Assembly (NCBI GenBank): GCA_964536965.1 | Contig: CAZIAL010000005.1 | Span: 45,969 to 109,968, forward strand | From: JACMQW01 sp964536965 | GTDB lineage: Bacteria; Bdellovibrionota; UBA1018 | DNA: 64,000 nucleotides | Direction: 5' to 3' | Part shown: positions 7,909 through 15,950 of the stretch, one piece after another | Layout of the letters: each line of letters opens with the position of its first letter | Numbering within the stretch: the first letter of the stretch is position 1 | The notes under the pieces: model-generated | The model's database searches: none | Told to the model about the DNA's origin: nothing | What the model saw: only the letters and a program-made list of their open reading frames with translations | Translations under genes and position numbers: made by a program

Positions 7909-9237
7909 ATGTCTCGGGAAATTAATTTCGACGGCCTCGTTGGTCCGACTCACCATTATGCGGGCCTCTCCTTTGGCAACGTCGCTTCGACGAGAAACGC
8001 CAAGCTGATTTCTTCGCCGAAACGCGCGGCGCTCCAGGGACTGGCGAAGGCGGCTAAACTTCGAGATCTCGGCCTTGGGCAGGCGATCCTGCCTCCGCTG
8101 CGGCGTCCTCGCCTCGATACCCTGCGGTCCCTCGGATTCACCGGCACCGATTCTTCGGTGATTGAAAAGGCCTTTCGCGCCGTTCCCCACCTGGTTTCGG
8201 CTTGTTACTCGGCCTCCTCCATGTGGGTCGCGAATGCGGCGACCTTCACTCCCTCCTGCGACAGCGAGGACGGGCGCGCGCATTTTACGGTCGCGAATCT
8301 GAGTTCGAAATTCCATCGTTCGCTGGAAAAAGACCAAACCAGCGCGAACCTTCGCCGCATCTTCGGCGGTGATTCTTTCGTCCACCACGATCCGGTCATC
8401 CCGCAGTTCGGGGATGAAGGCGCGGCGAACCACTCGCGACTCGCCGATTCCCACGGAGCGCGGGGGCTGAGCCTCTTCGCCTTCGGCGGCGCCGTCCTTC
8501 CGAACGCGAATTTCGTGAAGCCGAAGAAGTTCCCTTCGCGCCAGTCGACGGAGGCGTCCCACGTCGTGAAAACGACCCACGGGATCGCCGACGATCGCGC
8601 TTTTTTCTTCCAGCAGAATCCCGATTCGATCGACGCGGGCGTCTTCCACAACGATGTCGTGGCGGTCGCGAACGAAAACTTGCTTTTTCTCCATGAGAAG
8701 GCTTACGCGAATCAGTCCGCGGAGCTCGCTCGACTCCGCGAGGGATGGCGGCGATCCGGCGCGACGAAGCCGCTCACGATTCTGGAAATTCCCGAATCCG
8801 AAGTGACGCTCGAAGAAGCGGTGCAGGGATATCTTTTCAACTCCCAGCTCGTGACTCTGCCCACGGGGGGGATGGCGCTGGTCTGCCCGGAGGAATGCCG
8901 GGCGATTCCCAGCGTGAACCGGGTGCTCGATCGGATTCTCGCGGAGAAGAAAACTCCGATTGAAAGCGTCTTTTCCTACGACGTCCGCGAGTCGATGCAG
9001 AATGGCGGCGGACCCGCGTGTCTTCGGCTGCGCATCGTGCTGACGGCGGAGGAGGAAGCCGAAGTCCATCCCGGCGTCTGGCTCACGGCCGAACGCGAAG
9101 CCCAGCTCATCCAGTGGATCGGCAAACATTATCGCGACAAGCTCGAGTTCGACGATCTCCGCGATCCGAAGTTTTATGCGGAAGTGCAGTCCGCGATGGA
9201 TGCGCTCGAAAAGGTCATGAGTCTTCCGCTGGCCTGA
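7909..9237 (+). CDS. astB: N-succinylarginine dihydrolase
   Basis: 442 aa (E. coli AstB 447). It hydrolyses N2-succinylarginine to N2-succinylornithine, CO2 and ammonia, the second step of the arginine succinyltransferase pathway. Signature segments: NFDGLVGPTHHYAGLSFGN at the N-terminus, FTPSCDSEDGRAHF carrying the catalytic Glu region, VFHNDV with the catalytic His (H247) and GGGPACLRLR with the nucleophile Cys (C371). Start ATG 7909 gives the normal length; ATG 7885, eight codons upstream, is possible. No astA, astC, astD or astE lies in the window, and the flanking genes are unrelated, so the rest of the pathway must be elsewhere or absent. Confidence 0.93.
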   Translation: MSREINFDGLVGPTHHYAGLSFGNVASTRNAKLISSPKRAALQGLAKAAKLRDLGLGQAILPPLRRPRLDTLRSLGFTGTDSSVIEKAFRAVPHLVSACYSASSMWVANAATFTPSCDSEDGRAHFTVANLSSKFHRSLEKDQTSANLRRIFGGDSFVHHDPVIPQFGDEGAANHSRLADSHGARGLSLFAFGGAVLPNANFVKPKKFPSRQSTEASHVVKTTHGIADDRAFFFQQNPDSIDAGVFHNDVVAVANENLLFLHEKAYANQSAELARLREGWRRSGATKPLTILEIPESEVTLEEAVQGYLFNSQLVTLPTGGMALVCPEECRAIPSVNRVLDRILAEKKTPIESVFSYDVRESMQNGGGPACLRLRIVLTAEEEAEVHPGVWLTAEREAQLIQWIGKHYRDKLEFDDLRDPKFYAEVQSAMDALEKVMSLPLA

Positions 9238-9267
9238 GGCCGTGGCGCGAATTCGCAGGCTTAAGCG

Positions 9268-9534
9268 TCAGTACGCGGGCGAATCACTCGCCGGGAAGGA
9301 TTCCCAGGACGCTTGGTCGACGACGTCACGAGTCCCGTTCCCGAACTTTTTTTCCGTCAGCGTGGAGTCGTGGCCTCCGTCGTTGGGAGGTGAATTCGTT
9401 GCGGTATTCATCGTGTCGTGTGACTTCAGCTTTCGATAAATCTGGAAGCCAATCGACGCGAGCGTGAAGACTCCGAACGCGATCGGGAAGCGTCGCGCGG
9501 CGAAATAGCCGAGCATGGGAACGAGGCGTGGCAT
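9268..9534 (-). CDS. Small membrane protein with C-terminal ASWESFPASD motif
   Basis: 88 aa. ATG 9534 has an excellent SD (GGAGG, seven bases upstream). Residues about 5-35 are basic and hydrophobic and form one membrane helix. The C-terminal half is a flexible Asn/Asp/Gly-rich linker that ends in VDQASWESFPASDSPAY. The ASWESFPASD(P)P motif recurs at the ends of many small uncharacterised bacterial proteins; its function is unknown. Convergent with astB, with 30 bp between the stops. Confidence 0.75.
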   Translation of the reverse strand: MPRLVPMLGYFAARRFPIAFGVFTLASIGFQIYRKLKSHDTMNTATNSPPNDGGHDSTLTEKKFGNGTRDVVDQASWESFPASDSPAY

Positions 9535-9620
9535 TGCGGGACCTCCTTGCGCATCAGGCGCTCACGAGGTGAATCAGAGCAATCCACGGGCCACGCCCGC
9601 GAAGATGACACGGAATTAAT

Positions 9621-10634
9621 CTACGGCCGGACCTGGGCAAAGAGCCAGGCCCAGAAAACTTCATTCGCGTAGGTCTGCGACCACGAGTCGTGACCGCCGG
9701 TCGGATAGACCGTGTAGTGGAGTTCGCGCGCGTAGCGAGAGCCGCCCGCGGAAAGATAATGGACTCCGTCGCGCCACTCCCAGGCGTTCGCGCTCGTCAG
9801 GTGGGCGCTTTTCGTGGGCGACCCCGTGGGATTGCCGGCGCGAATGAGGTTCGTGGCGGAAACCGCCGATCCGAACGCGTTCAGCCAGCCATCGGTATTG
9901 CCGATGCCGACCGTGCCGTCGTTCTGCGCGTGGAACGCCCAGACGGAAACTCTCGAATTCACCATGTTCTGGGCGGCCGTGGCGTTGGGGCCGGCGGCAC
10001 CGCAGATCGGAGCGATGGCGGCGATCCGGGAATGTCCGACGCTCGCAAGACCCCAGGTGCCCGCGCCACCCATGGAGAGGCCGGTGACATAAACGCGCTT
10101 CTCGTCGATTCGATACTGCGCGAGCGCATAGGGGAGAAAATTATTCATCGCGGTGTTGTCCCACCATGAAGGCGTCTGTGGGGTCAGGATCACGGCGGGA
10201 AAATGCCGGCCCTGGCCGACGCGTTTATTCGGGCCATGCACGCCCGCCCGAGCGAGATCGGCCTGGGTGTTCCCTTGGCCTTGTTCGCCGAGGCCATGGA
10301 GCATGATGATCAGCGGCCATTCCTTGCTTGGGTTTTCGGCGTAGCCACCCGGGAGATACTCGATGAAAGGGAAAGGCGAGGCGGGAACGACGGCCCCGCG
10401 AAGTCGGTAAGAAGTCGTGCCGGCAAGCGAAGTCGTGGACGATAGATCCCGGCTCCCGCCCGCGGTGATCGTGCACGTCTCGGCGGACTCGGCGCAGGCC
10501 TGGGACTGGAGGGAATCGATCTCCCCCTGGGAGAGGCATCCCGAAAACGCGAAGACGGCGAAAAGCACGCCGGAGATCCTGCGGATGAGAGGGGAAAAAA
10601 GTGGGTCCCGGAATCGCCGTGCCTGACTGTCCAT
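9621..10634 (-). CDS. Exported alpha/beta-hydrolase (esterase/depolymerase-like lipoprotein)
   Basis: 337 aa. Residues 19-33 end in a lipobox (FSGC, Cys33), so the mature protein is probably a lipoprotein. The catalytic domain (about 75-335) has an oxyanion-region MLHGLGEQ segment, the nucleophile elbow GLSMGG (Ser187) followed by AGTWG, and a C-terminal GGHDSW that supplies the catalytic His. This order fits the PHB-depolymerase / predicted-peptidase branch of the hydrolase family acting on esters outside the inner membrane. The substrate cannot be named. The gene is divergent from pckG with 162 bp between. Confidence 0.82.
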   Translation of the reverse strand: MDSQARRFRDPLFSPLIRRISGVLFAVFAFSGCLSQGEIDSLQSQACAESAETCTITAGGSRDLSSTTSLAGTTSYRLRGAVVPASPFPFIEYLPGGYAENPSKEWPLIIMLHGLGEQGQGNTQADLARAGVHGPNKRVGQGRHFPAVILTPQTPSWWDNTAMNNFLPYALAQYRIDEKRVYVTGLSMGGAGTWGLASVGHSRIAAIAPICGAAGPNATAAQNMVNSRVSVWAFHAQNDGTVGIGNTDGWLNAFGSAVSATNLIRAGNPTGSPTKSAHLTSANAWEWRDGVHYLSAGGSRYARELHYTVYPTGGHDSWSQTYANEVFWAWLFAQVRP

Positions 10635-10796
10635 GATTCTAATTTACGCCTCGTGAAATAGGCCTGAAATGCGTCTAAATCGACCTACGCGAGTTAGTGC
10701 TGCGGAGCGAAAGTGGGGAGAGGAAAGCCGTAGCCTTTTGCTCCGAAACACGGTTTACTCCGGCCAAACGTAACAATTCCCTTGCCGGAGGACTCC

Positions 10797-12692
10797 ATGG
10801 CATCGACCACGCCGAATACGAAGAATGCAAAACTTCTCGCCTGGGTGGGCGAAATCGCCGAGCTTTGTCAGCCCGACCAGGTGCTCTGGTGCGATGGTAC
10901 CGCGGCGGAATCCGAAGCGCTCTGTGCGGAAATGGTCGCCAGCGGGATGCTGAAGAAACTGAATCCGGCCATCCGTCCGAACTCCTATCTCGCCTGTTCG
11001 GATCCTTCGGACGTCGCCCGCGTCGAGGATCGAACCTACATCTGCTCCGCGACGAAAGACTCGGCGGGACCGACGAATAACTGGATGGCGCCGGACGAAA
11101 TGCGCGCGACTCTGAAACCGCTCTTCCGCGACTCGATGCGAGGCCGGACCCTCTATGTGATTCCTTTTTCGATGGGCCCGCTCGGTTCGCCGATTTCCCA
11201 GATCGGCGTGGAACTCTCCGATTCCCCGTACGTCGTCGTCAACATGCGCATCATGACCCGAATGGGAAAGCGCGCGCTCGATGTGCTCGGCGACACCGGG
11301 GATTTCGTCCGCTGCATCCACTCCGTGGGCGCGCCGCGAGTTGCGGATGCCTCGGGTCGGATGCCGGCGGATTCGAAATGGCCGTGTAACCCCGAAACCA
11401 AGTACATCGTCCATTACCCGGAGACGCGGGAGATTTGGTCGTTCGGTTCGGGATACGGCGGCAACGCGCTCCTCGGAAAAAAATGTTTCGCGCTGCGAAT
11501 CGCTTCCACGATGGGGAAGTCGGACGGCTGGCTCGCCGAACATATGCTCATTCTCGGCGTCGAATCGCCCGAAGGAAAGAAGACCTACGTCGCCGCCGCC
11601 TTTCCGTCGGCTTGCGGAAAAACAAATTTTGCGATGATGATCCCGCCGAAAGGTCTCTCGGGTAACGGCGGGTCCGGCTGGAAGATTACGACGATCGGGG
11701 ACGATATCGCCTGGATCAAGCCCGGACCCGATGGGCGTCTTTACGCCATCAATCCGGAAGCCGGTTATTTCGGCGTCGCTCCGGGCACGTCGACTCGCAC
11801 GAATTCGAACGCGATGGCTTCGATGGCGAAAGATACGATTTTCACTAACGTCGGACTGACGGAAAACGGCGATGTCTGGTGGGAGGGAATGACGGATACT
11901 CCGCCGGCGAGTCTCATCGACTGGACCGGTCAGGCCTGGACTCCGGAAATCTCGGCCGCCACCGGCCGAAAGGCCTCGCACCCGAACGCGCGTTTTACCG
12001 CGCCGGCCGCGCAGTGCCCCTCGGTCGACGCCGACTGGGAAAATCCGGCGGGAGTTCCGATCTCGGCCTTTATCTTCGGGGGGCGACGCCCGGATACCAT
12101 TCCCCTCGTTTACGAAGCGAATTCCTGGGAGCACGGCGTGTACATCGCCGCGACGACCGGCTCTGAGACGACCGCCGCGGCGGTCGGAGCGATCGGGGTC
12201 GTTCGCCGCGATCCGATGGCGATGCTGCCTTTCTGCGGCTACAACATGGCTGATTATTTCTCGCACTGGCTCGCGGTCGGGAAAAAGGCGGGCGCCCAGG
12301 CCCCGAAAATTTTCGGCGTGAACTGGTTCCGGAAAAACGAGGCGGGGAAATTCGTCTGGCCGGGATTCGGAGAAAATACGCGCGTGCTGAAATGGATCGT
12401 CGAACGGGTCGAAGGCAAGGCGCGGGCGATCGATACGCCAATCGGCGCGATGCCGACTTACGACGATATGGACTGGACGGGGCTGGATTACTCGCCCGCG
12501 CAGTTCGCCGAAGCGACGACCATCACCGCGGATCAGTGGCGCAAGGAAGTGGCCTCCTCGGCCGAGTTTTTCGCCAAATTCGAAGGTCGCACGCCGAAGG
12601 AATTTAAGTCGATTGGCGAGGGGATTCTCGAGCGCTTCGCGAGTCCGAAGGGTGCCCGGCAAGAGACGGCAGCCGCGACGCCGAATCTATAG
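10797..12692 (+). CDS. pckG: Phosphoenolpyruvate carboxykinase (GTP)
   Basis: 631 aa, typical of the GTP class (about 600-620) and clearly longer than the ATP class. It converts oxaloacetate plus GTP to PEP, CO2 and GDP for gluconeogenesis. Visible motifs: the kinase-1a P-loop FPSACGKTN (269-277), the PEAGYFGVAPGTS metal/PEP-binding block, and the FIFGGRRPDTIPLVYEA guanine-side block. GGAGG five bases before ATG 10797 fixes the start. The gene is monocistronic. A nearby dicarboxylate symporter would feed the same route when the cell grows on C4 acids (inference). Confidence 0.96.
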   Translation: MASTTPNTKNAKLLAWVGEIAELCQPDQVLWCDGTAAESEALCAEMVASGMLKKLNPAIRPNSYLACSDPSDVARVEDRTYICSATKDSAGPTNNWMAPDEMRATLKPLFRDSMRGRTLYVIPFSMGPLGSPISQIGVELSDSPYVVVNMRIMTRMGKRALDVLGDTGDFVRCIHSVGAPRVADASGRMPADSKWPCNPETKYIVHYPETREIWSFGSGYGGNALLGKKCFALRIASTMGKSDGWLAEHMLILGVESPEGKKTYVAAAFPSACGKTNFAMMIPPKGLSGNGGSGWKITTIGDDIAWIKPGPDGRLYAINPEAGYFGVAPGTSTRTNSNAMASMAKDTIFTNVGLTENGDVWWEGMTDTPPASLIDWTGQAWTPEISAATGRKASHPNARFTAPAAQCPSVDADWENPAGVPISAFIFGGRRPDTIPLVYEANSWEHGVYIAATTGSETTAAAVGAIGVVRRDPMAMLPFCGYNMADYFSHWLAVGKKAGAQAPKIFGVNWFRKNEAGKFVWPGFGENTRVLKWIVERVEGKARAIDTPIGAMPTYDDMDWTGLDYSPAQFAEATTITADQWRKEVASSAEFFAKFEGRTPKEFKSIGEGILERFASPKGARQETAAATPNL

Positions 12693-12854
12693 GAATCCTA
12701 GCGCCTCCCTCGTCGTAACTCCGCGAAACTTTTCACCTCCCACCGAGGCTTGAAATCGTATTCCCGTGTCCAAGATGACACATTAAAAACTCTAACTCGC
12801 CGTGTCATATTCAGGAAGTAGTTCTTCCACTGTTGTACGTCGATGGAGTGGGAT

Positions 12855-13358
12855 ATGGCACGTTTTCAGGGGTTCATGTTTTCGGCTGTTTTGTTCGTCT
12901 CGGCTTCGTCCTGCGCTCCGCGGGAGAAAGACCACGAGGCGTTTCTCCAGATCGACGCTCCGTTCGTCGATTTCGTCAGCAACTTCGAGCAGTCCGCCGC
13001 GGCGGAAGGCAAGTCGATCGCGATTAACGACCTTGTTCTCACCTTCGGTTCGACTCCGAGCCTGAACGAAACGGGTGTTTGCGAATGGGCGGAGAACGAA
13101 ACCCCCCGCATCGTGATCAACGAGCGTATCTGGAATACGCTGAACGATTACGACAAGCAGGAAGTGATCTTCCACGAGCTTGGGCACTGCGTTCTGCGCC
13201 GAATCCATCACAACACCACGATGCTCGGCTACAACGGCACCATGACGATCGCCGAGAGCATCATGTATCCCTATCGTATCGCCGGTTCCGTCTACCGCGA
13301 CCATATGGGGCATTATCACGACGAGCTCTTCGACGCGGCCAAAGCGAACCAGTTCTAA
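12855..13358 (+). CDS. Lipoprotein with HExxH metallopeptidase motif
   Basis: 167 aa. GGAG six bases upstream favours ATG 12855 over the in-frame ATG 12843. A signal peptide ends in a lipobox-like SASSC, after which the mature chain is charged. The core contains IFHELGHC (His107 to His111) with further histidines just downstream (RRIHHN), a zincin-type zinc site. At this size it is a minimal zincin domain. The substrate and family name are not evident. It is tail-to-tail, 12 bp apart, with another HExxH protein on the opposite strand. Confidence 0.75.
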   Translation: MARFQGFMFSAVLFVSASSCAPREKDHEAFLQIDAPFVDFVSNFEQSAAAEGKSIAINDLVLTFGSTPSLNETGVCEWAENETPRIVINERIWNTLNDYDKQEVIFHELGHCVLRRIHHNTTMLGYNGTMTIAESIMYPYRIAGSVYRDHMGHYHDELFDAAKANQF

Positions 13359-13370
13359 GCGTCGGCCCGA

Positions 13371-13931
13371 CTACGCGGACCGGCCGTAGAGTTCTTCGAG
13401 ATCCTCGAATTCCAGGAGCTGGTGCAGGATCTTCGCCTTCGGATAACGCGTCTTCAGAAACGCATCGTACGCGGGATCTCTTTCGCGGAGCTCCTGGGTA
13501 AAACGAAACTGCGTCTGGAACGCGGAAGCCTCCGTCTCGATCCGAACTCGGTGCGAATCCCGGGCATGGCCCTTCCAGATGCGTGGCTCCAGGGCATGGA
13601 CCATCTCGTGCACAAGGAAAGGTGCGAGGACTCCGAGCGGGCTCGCGAAGTCGAGAAAGATCGTCCCCCGATTGCTCTCCGTAACGAAACAGGCGCCGAT
13701 CGGCTGGTCCTCGGGAATCACGGCCCGGAGCTTCTCGACGACGGAGGTCGGGTAGGGCTCGATCGTGACCTTGCCCTTCGAATAGAGGGGCAGGAACTTT
13801 TCGAGGATCGCGCGCCCCGTGCTTGATCGCGCGACGAGCTTGAAAACCGGTTCGGCGGACGAGACCCGCGAACCGAAGTCCGGTCCTGCCTGTTTCTCTG
13901 AAATCGGGTTCTTCGGGCGCTTTTGCGGCAT
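13371..13931 (-). CDS. HExxH zincin-like protein
   Basis: 186 aa, no signal peptide. The HEMVH motif (His108-His112) sits in a hydrophobic context, preceded by GVLAPFLV and followed by ALEPRIWKGHARDSHRVRIE, where a downstream Glu could be the third ligand. The rest is basic and helical. It could be a cytoplasmic zinc peptidase, or a binding domain that keeps the zincin fold. It converges with the HExxH lipoprotein; the two share no other obvious sequence. Its ATG (13931) lies about 64 bp from the start of the endonuclease gene on the other strand. Confidence 0.7.
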   Translation of the reverse strand: MPQKRPKNPISEKQAGPDFGSRVSSAEPVFKLVARSSTGRAILEKFLPLYSKGKVTIEPYPTSVVEKLRAVIPEDQPIGACFVTESNRGTIFLDFASPLGVLAPFLVHEMVHALEPRIWKGHARDSHRVRIETEASAFQTQFRFTQELRERDPAYDAFLKTRYPKAKILHQLLEFEDLEELYGRSA

Positions 13932-13994
13932 GCCTTCTCTTTTCGGAACTCGGCCCTGATTTACTTAATGCAAAAGAAGAGGGAGGATCGGGGC

Positions 13995-14828
13995 GTGCGG
14001 ACCGTCGGCGTTAAAATCAAATCCATTATAGGCTTCCTCCTGGCGCTCGCCGCGGTTTCCTGCGTCGGAACGGCCAAGGGCACCCGCGGGTCTTCCGACG
14101 GGAACGCCGCGCGCGTGGAATCGGCCGAATCGCCGCGACCTTCCCGATGGGTGGGGAACGAGCGGATTCGCTCCTTTCGGGATGCCAAGAAAATCGCGGC
14201 CCGCCTGCGCGTGGGACGGGAACTGACGCTTTACTGTCGATGTCGCTATGCGGGTAAACGGATCGATTTCGAATCCTGTGGATTCGTTTCCGCACGCGAT
14301 TCCCGGCGAGCCAAGTCCATGGAGTGGGAGCACGTCGTTCCTGCCGAAGCATTCGGGCAAAGTTTCGTCGAGTGGCGGGAGGGCGCTCCGTTCTGCCGGA
14401 CGAAGAAAAAAAAGTACAAAGGCCGTCGCTGCGCGGGAAAGAATCCGGAGTTCGCGCGGATGGAAGCCGACCTCTACAATCTCTTTCCGGAGGTGGGCGA
14501 GGTGAACGCGCTCCGATCGAACTTCTCGATGGCGGAAATCGGAGCGCTCGGAAGATTCACGGGAACGAGTTTCGGCGGTTGTCGGGCTCGGATCTCCGAA
14601 TCGAAGTTCGAGCCGATGGATTTCGCGAAGGGTACGGTCGCGCGGGTCTACCTTTACATGGACGGCGCCTATCCGGGGCACGGAATCATTTCCGATAAGA
14701 ATCGAAAACTGTTCGCCGCATGGGACCGGATGTATCCCGTGGAAGCGTGGGAATGCGATCTCTACCGAAAAATCAAGGAGGCCCAGGGCAATGAGAATCC
14801 CGTTCTCGCCGAACGTTGCGCCGGGTAG
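13995..14828 (+). CDS. Exported endonuclease I family nuclease
   Basis: 277 aa from GTG 13995, chosen because GGGAGGA lies seven bases upstream and because it gives a compact signal peptide ending AAVSC. In-frame ATGs at 13923 and 13968 would lengthen the N-terminus. The nuclease signature is present: SMEWEHVVPAEAFGQ (the catalytic His region), then EADLYNLFPEVGEVNALRSN (the metal-binding Asn region) as in EndA. The C-terminal GAYPGHGIISDKNRKLF block is also family-typical. It likely degrades extracellular or periplasmic DNA. The last 38 bp overlap the next gene. Confidence 0.9.
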   Translation: MRTVGVKIKSIIGFLLALAAVSCVGTAKGTRGSSDGNAARVESAESPRPSRWVGNERIRSFRDAKKIAARLRVGRELTLYCRCRYAGKRIDFESCGFVSARDSRRAKSMEWEHVVPAEAFGQSFVEWREGAPFCRTKKKKYKGRRCAGKNPEFARMEADLYNLFPEVGEVNALRSNFSMAEIGALGRFTGTSFGGCRARISESKFEPMDFAKGTVARVYLYMDGAYPGHGIISDKNRKLFAAWDRMYPVEAWECDLYRKIKEAQGNENPVLAERCAG

Positions 14829-15492
14829 TGATCCGTACGCGAAAGCGACGCGGCTCTTTCGCGCGGAAAAGACGCCCGCCCCGCGGATATCCGCGCCGGG
14901 AGTGGATCCTGAGCATGTCCGCGCCAAGGTCGAGTGGGCGAGAGCGCGGGGACATGCGGTCGATCTCGAAATCGGTTGCGGAGTCGGTTGGCATCCGCTC
15001 CGCTACGCCGCCGAAAATCGAGATCGGCTCCTCTTCGCGGTCGAACGGACCGCTGAGAAATTCGCGAAGTTTCGGGAGCGCATCGCAAATCATGCGGAAC
15101 GCGAAAACTTGGTCGCGGTCCATGCGGACGCGATTTCGTGGATGGTGCATGTGGCTCCCGAGGTCAGTTTCGATCGCATTCTTTTGCTCTATCCGAATCC
15201 GAATCCGAAGAACGCCGCGGCCAGATGGGTGCGGATGCCGTTCTTCGGTTACCTCCTGGGCCGGCTGTCGCCGCGAGGGACGATCCATTTCCGCACGAAC
15301 TCGGCGGGCTATGCGGATGAAGTCCGGGAGCTCGGGGTCGCAAACTGGGGACTGCGAATCGTCGAGTCTCGCGAGATCACCCATCAGGTGGGCGTCGATC
15401 CGGCGACTCACTTCGAGCGCAAATATCTCGAACGTGGCGAGGTCTGTACGGAGCTCGTCCTGGCGAGGAACGAAACTCGGGCGGGCGAGTAG
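14791..15492 (+). CDS. TrmB-like SAM-dependent methyltransferase
   Basis: 233 aa. SAM motif I is DLEIGCGVG (58-66). A later YPNPNPK segment stands where tRNA (guanine-N7) methyltransferase TrmB has DPWPK, and the C-terminal THFERKYLERG resembles the TrmB substrate-contacting T-x-F-E block. The Asp and Trp of the TrmB DPWPK motif are changed to Asn, so activity or substrate may differ from TrmB. The gene overlaps endonuclease I by 38 bp in another frame and is probably co-transcribed. Best described as a divergent member of the Methyltransf_4 family. Confidence 0.72.
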   Translation: MRIPFSPNVAPGSDPYAKATRLFRAEKTPAPRISAPGVDPEHVRAKVEWARARGHAVDLEIGCGVGWHPLRYAAENRDRLLFAVERTAEKFAKFRERIANHAERENLVAVHADAISWMVHVAPEVSFDRILLLYPNPNPKNAAARWVRMPFFGYLLGRLSPRGTIHFRTNSAGYADEVRELGVANWGLRIVESREITHQVGVDPATHFERKYLERGEVCTELVLARNETRAGE

Positions 15493-15495
15493 GGC

Positions 15496-15813
15496 CTAGG
15501 GCTTAAAGGCCTCGGCAGAAACTCGGCATCCGCGGGCTTCGCGCAGCACGGACTCCGTCGAAATCGGATCGACGGCCTGGCGAAGACGATCGTAAGAAGC
15601 GCGATAGGTGCGCCCGCATTTTTCCCGAGCTTCGCTCGCCGTGCGCGACCTTACGCTGGGAGTTTCGTTCGTCGGAAGGTCCTGGGTGCTGGGGAGCCTG
15701 GAGGCGCCACAGTCGACTCGAGCGGCGCAGATGAATTGTTCAGCGTCCGCGAATGCGGATGGAGCAAGGAAGGCGCCAAAAATCAGGCTGAGCCAGAAAT
15801 GGGGTCGATTCAT
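15496..15813 (-). CDS. Small secreted Cys-containing protein
   Basis: 105 aa. GGAGG lies six bases before ATG 15813. A signal peptide (about 1-22, ending AFA) is followed by a soluble domain with four cysteines (ICAARVDCG, EKCGRTY, RGCRV) that could form two disulfides. No family is recognised. Converges with the TrmB-like gene, only 3 bp between the stops. Confidence 0.65.
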   Translation of the reverse strand: MNRPHFWLSLIFGAFLAPSAFADAEQFICAARVDCGASRLPSTQDLPTNETPSVRSRTASEAREKCGRTYRASYDRLRQAVDPISTESVLREARGCRVSAEAFKP

Positions 15814-15950
15814 AGGGGTCCTCCCTGGACGAGGCGGTGGGACTGCTTCTCCAGCATAGCCGGCTTCCGAACGGCGTCGAGGGGGAAAATCCTTAGGTCC
15901 GAGACGGACGGCATTTCCGGGGGCCAGACCTCCATGCTAAGCTCTGGGCT

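Noticed and set aside
10755..12662. Long open frame (about 630 codons) antisense to pckG
   Set aside because: Arg-rich composition, no SD, and the sense frame is an unmistakable PEPCK. High-GC codon use leaves such antisense frames open.
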